Positions 61,797 to 64,000 of a stretch of 64,000 bases of DNA are shown here, one piece after another; the first letter of the stretch is position 1, and each line of letters starts with the position of its first letter. The notes under the pieces were generated by a model. It did not search any database and was not told the origin of the DNA. It was given only the letters and a program-made list of their open reading frames with translations. The stretch is from Pseudochelatococcus lubricantis (GTDB lineage Bacteria > Pseudomonadota > Alphaproteobacteria > Rhizobiales > Beijerinckiaceae): contig NZ_JBHLXC010000002.1 of assembly GCF_042432495.1 (NCBI RefSeq), positions 868,001 to 932,000 on the forward strand, read 5' to 3'. Made by a program: the position numbers and the translations under genes.

Positions 61797-62375
61797 GTGC
61801 GCGTCATTCTCGCCATCCTCACCGCCCTTTTCATCGCCGCCGCGACCGGTCTCGGCTCGGCCTGGTATCTGACGCGCGGCGAGCCGCCGTTCGGCGGGGT
61901 GCAGGTGGGGCCGTGGACGGCGTGGCCGGACGTCGGCTCGCCGGCCATCGATCCCTATGCGCGGGCGATCGTGGCGCGCACAGGGGCGCTGCCGCTCGGC
62001 GCGGGCGAGGGGCTTGCCCTCTCCGCGACTCATGATAGCGAAGGGCGGGCGCTCGACGGCGCCTGCACCTATGCCATGCGCGGCGCCCTGCCGCCCTCGC
62101 GGGCGTGGACGCTGACGGTCTACGATGCCGACGGCCGTTTGCCGGCCAACGACACCGGCCGCAACGGCTTCACCTCCTACGAGTTGCTGCGCCGCCCGGA
62201 CGGCACGGCGGAAATCCTGCTCTCACGCGCGGTCGAGCCGGGCAACTGGCTGATGCTGCCGCAGACGCAGCGCTTTTCCCTCATGCTGCGCCTCTACAGC
62301 GCACCGCTTGCCGCGATCACTGGCGCCGTGGAGGCGGCGGCGCTGCCCGCCATCGACAGGCTGGCCTGCCCGTGA
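61797..62375 (+). CDS. DUF1214 family protein
   Basis: A 192-residue protein with one N-terminal membrane helix (ILAILTALFIAAATGLGSAWYL) and the DUF1214 core: WTAWPDVGSPAIDPYARAIVARTG, CTYAMRGALPPSRAWTLTVYDADGRLPANDTGRNGFTSYELL and the closing NWLMLPQTQRFSLMLRLY. Members often occur fused to or beside DUF1254 proteins, as here. Function unknown. GTG 61797 is preferred because the helix follows directly; GTG 61761 is also in frame. Confidence 0.83.
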   Translation: MRVILAILTALFIAAATGLGSAWYLTRGEPPFGGVQVGPWTAWPDVGSPAIDPYARAIVARTGALPLGAGEGLALSATHDSEGRALDGACTYAMRGALPPSRAWTLTVYDADGRLPANDTGRNGFTSYELLRRPDGTAEILLSRAVEPGNWLMLPQTQRFSLMLRLYSAPLAAITGAVEAAALPAIDRLACP

Positions 62376-62399
62376 GATCGTGACGATGAAAGCGCGCGC

Positions 62400-63053
62400 A
62401 TGAAGAGCACCAGAGTCCTCAAGCCCAATATCCCGGGCGGCCCGGCGCGCCGGTCGGCGCGCGGCGGGCGCTTGCGGCGGGCGGTGGCGTGGCTGACGAG
62501 CACGATGCTTTATGCGCTGGCGCTCGGTCTCGCGCTTGGCGGGCTCGTTCACATCGTGACTGTGTTCGCCATCCCGCTGGTGGGATCGAGCGATGCCGTC
62601 AGCCGTCTGTCGCGCGAGTTGGCGCCGGATGCGCCATCCGCGCAGACGGGGGAAATAGGCGCTGGCGGCTTCGTGCCGCCGTGGCCCGACCCCGCTTTCG
62701 TCACCACCTATTGCCGTTTCGACCTGACGCGCGGCCCGCAGCGGATCAGCGCCCGCGCCGGCGACGGATTCGCCGGCCTTTCGCTGCACGGGCAGGGCGG
62801 CGGCGTGCTTTATGCGGTGACGGACGAAATCGCGCAGGACGGCGAGCTGGTACTGCTGGTGCTCACGCCCGATCAGGCCGCCGACGACCCGGGCGAGGCC
62901 GGCGCCGAGGTGCGTTTCGTCGCGCCGGTGAACCGGGGCATCGCGACCACAACCGGCCTCGCCGTCTATCGCGTGCTGGCGCCGCTGCCGAGCCTGCGGG
63001 AAAAGGCGCGCGAGACGGCTGCGTCGCTTCGCTGCGAGGAAGCGGCGCCCTGA
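62400..63053 (+). CDS. DUF1254-like membrane-anchored protein
   Basis: A 217-residue protein with a basic N-terminus, one helix (MLYALALGLALGGLVHIVTVFAIPLVG) and a periplasmic part including GGFVPPWPDPAFVTTYCRFDLTRGPQRISAR and VNRGIATTTGLAVYRVL. Cysteines C101 and C212 or so could pair. It is the usual partner of the preceding DUF1214 gene (24-base gap). Together they are the split counterpart of the single DUF1254-DUF1214 proteins found elsewhere. Function unknown. Confidence 0.75.
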   Translation: MKSTRVLKPNIPGGPARRSARGGRLRRAVAWLTSTMLYALALGLALGGLVHIVTVFAIPLVGSSDAVSRLSRELAPDAPSAQTGEIGAGGFVPPWPDPAFVTTYCRFDLTRGPQRISARAGDGFAGLSLHGQGGGVLYAVTDEIAQDGELVLLVLTPDQAADDPGEAGAEVRFVAPVNRGIATTTGLAVYRVLAPLPSLREKARETAASLRCEEAAP

Positions 63054-63099
63054 CGCGCGCGCCTCTGGCAAACCGCCGCGATCCGGGGTATGGAGGCGC

Positions 63100-64000
63100 A
63101 TGGCTCCACCTCTGCTTCTCCTTCAGGATATTCGCCTCACGTTCGGCGGCACGCCCTTGCTCGAAGGCGCGGAACTCTCCGTGTCGGAAGGCGAACGCCT
63201 GTGCCTCGTCGGCCGCAACGGCTCCGGCAAATCCACGCTGCTCAAGATCGCGGCCGGGTTCGTGCAGGCCGACTCCGGCACGCGCTTCGTGCAGCCGGGC
63301 TCCACCGTGCGCTACCTGCCGCAGGAGCCGGACCTGTCCGGCTTCGGGAGCACGCTTGCCTATGTCGAGGCCGGACTCGCGCCGGGCGACGACACCTATC
63401 GCGCCGCCTATCTGCTGGAACAGCTCGGCCTCACGGGTGCGGAGGAGCCGTCGAACCTCTCCGGCGGCGAGGCGCGGCGGGCGGCGCTGGCGCGGGCGCT
63501 GGCGCCCGAACCCGACATCCTGCTGCTTGACGAGCCGACCAACCACCTCGACCTGCCGGCCATCGAATGGCTGGAAAGCGAGATCCGCGCCATGAAGTCG
63601 GCGCTGGTGCTGATCAGCCACGACCGGCGCTTCCTCGAAAACCTCTCGCGCGCCACCGTCTGGCTCGACCGGGGCGTCGCGCGCCGCCTCGACAGGGGCT
63701 TCGCCGCTTTCGAGGAGTGGCGCGACGCCGTGCTGGAGCAGGAAGAGGTCGAGCACCACAAGCTGGCCCGCCGCATCGCCGCCGAGGCGGACTGGATGCG
63801 CTACGGCGTCACCGCCCGGCGCAAGCGCAACATGCGCCGCGTGCGCGAGCTGCAGGACATGCGCAAGGCCTTCCGCGAGCACCGCCGCGCGGCAGGCTCC
63901 GTCACCATGACGGTGACGGAGGGCGAGACGTCCGGCAAGCTCGTCGTCGAGGCGAAGAACATCGGCAAGCGCTTTGGCGACCGTGTGATCGTGGATGATT
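63100..64000 (+). CDS. ABC-F family ATPase (partial, C-terminus beyond window)
   Basis: The visible 300 residues hold the whole first ABC domain: Walker A GRNGSGKSTLLK, LRYLPQEPDLSGF, signature LSGGEARRAALARAL, Walker B ILLLDEPTNHLD and SHDRRFLEN. The linker that follows is rich in charged residues, and the second domain has just begun (NIGKRFGDRVIV) at the edge. There are no membrane segments. ABC-F proteins act on ribosomes, or, for Uup-like members, in DNA/ribosome biology. ATG 63100 follows GGAGG. Confidence 0.92.
   Translation, partial: MAPPLLLLQDIRLTFGGTPLLEGAELSVSEGERLCLVGRNGSGKSTLLKIAAGFVQADSGTRFVQPGSTVRYLPQEPDLSGFGSTLAYVEAGLAPGDDTYRAAYLLEQLGLTGAEEPSNLSGGEARRAALARALAPEPDILLLDEPTNHLDLPAIEWLESEIRAMKSALVLISHDRRFLENLSRATVWLDRGVARRLDRGFAAFEEWRDAVLEQEEVEHHKLARRIAAEADWMRYGVTARRKRNMRRVRELQDMRKAFREHRRAAGSVTMTVTEGETSGKLVVEAKNIGKRFGDRVIVDD

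Noticed and set aside
59388..62033. Minus-strand open frame of 881 codons opposite the penicillin-binding protein gene
   Set aside because: Arg/His-rich shadow with no recognisable fold; the plus strand has full PBP motifs.

Overview
The window is GC-rich, densely coded bacterial chromosome, most likely from a polar-growing alphaproteobacterium of the order Hyphomicrobiales (Rhizobiales). The main pointers are a Rhizobiales-type porin, a giant coiled-coil protein of the Growth Pole Ring (GPR/RgsE) type with a CtrA-like box upstream, the aat / DUF2155 / NDUFA12-like gene neighbourhood, the long two-domain dCTP deaminase, and DUF1491, DUF1214 and DUF1254 family proteins. I see no rRNA, tRNA, CRISPR array, phage or intact insertion sequence. 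Genus cannot be fixed from the sequence alone.

Layout. 0-2.2 kb (minus): an old-yellow-enzyme-like protein, thiM, and the start of a Trm112-like/methyltransferase gene cut by the window edge. 2.6-3.7 kb: an AraC-type regulator. 4.4-7.1 kb: a formylglycine-generating enzyme followed by its likely substrate, a Tat-exported sulfatase. 7.6-8.9 kb: a porin, sharing a strong hairpin terminator with the converging cyclic-nucleotide-binding protein gene. 9.0-18.4 kb: a probable surface-glycan locus. On the minus strand lie the cNMP-binding protein and an ABC exporter-like protein whose nucleotide-binding motifs are all degraded. Divergent from them are four glycosyltransferase genes joined by ATGA overlaps, the last fused to a polysaccharide-deacetylase-like domain. 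18.4-24.4 kb: a complete peptide-type ABC importer (fused ATPase, Tat-exported binding protein, two permeases). 24.4-28.4 kb: an HdeD-like membrane protein, a DEAD-box RNA helicase, and a GT-C-like membrane protein lying between two inverted copies of a palindromic repeat.

28.5-33.8 kb: an orphan sulfate-binding protein, dcd, argE, a YnfA-type membrane protein, bioY coupled to a DUF1284 gene, and msrB. 34.3-38.1 kb (minus): a four-gene Mla/Lin-type lipid transport operon. 38.2-40.2 kb (minus): an LpxH-like phosphoesterase and a GT4 glycosyltransferase. 40.5-43.5 kb: a DMT transporter, aat, DUF2155 and an NDUFA12-like complex I protein. 43.9-50.7 kb (minus): the 2279-residue GPR-like protein. 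51.2-55.0 kb: a [2Fe-2S] ferredoxin, a universal stress protein, an LTXXQ-type periplasmic protein, an AT-rich island, comM and a small unknown gene. 55.0-59.3 kb: galE, DUF1491, a LysR regulator divergent from doxX, a VOC dioxygenase-like protein and a YcgN-type cysteine-cluster protein. 59.4-64 kb: a class A penicillin-binding protein, DUF1214 and DUF1254 proteins, and an ABC-F ATPase cut by the window end.

Many genes concern the envelope: surface glycan synthesis, lipid trafficking, polar growth, peptidoglycan synthesis and a porin. A second theme is a set of short palindromic elements scattered between genes (about 3.75, 16.3, 26.9, 28.5, 30.95, 43.85 and 52.03 kb). One of them is translated as the C-terminus of a glycosyltransferase. 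The least explained features are the ATPase-dead ABC protein of the glycan locus, the repeat-flanked membrane protein gene, and the regulation and repeat structure of the GPR-like protein.
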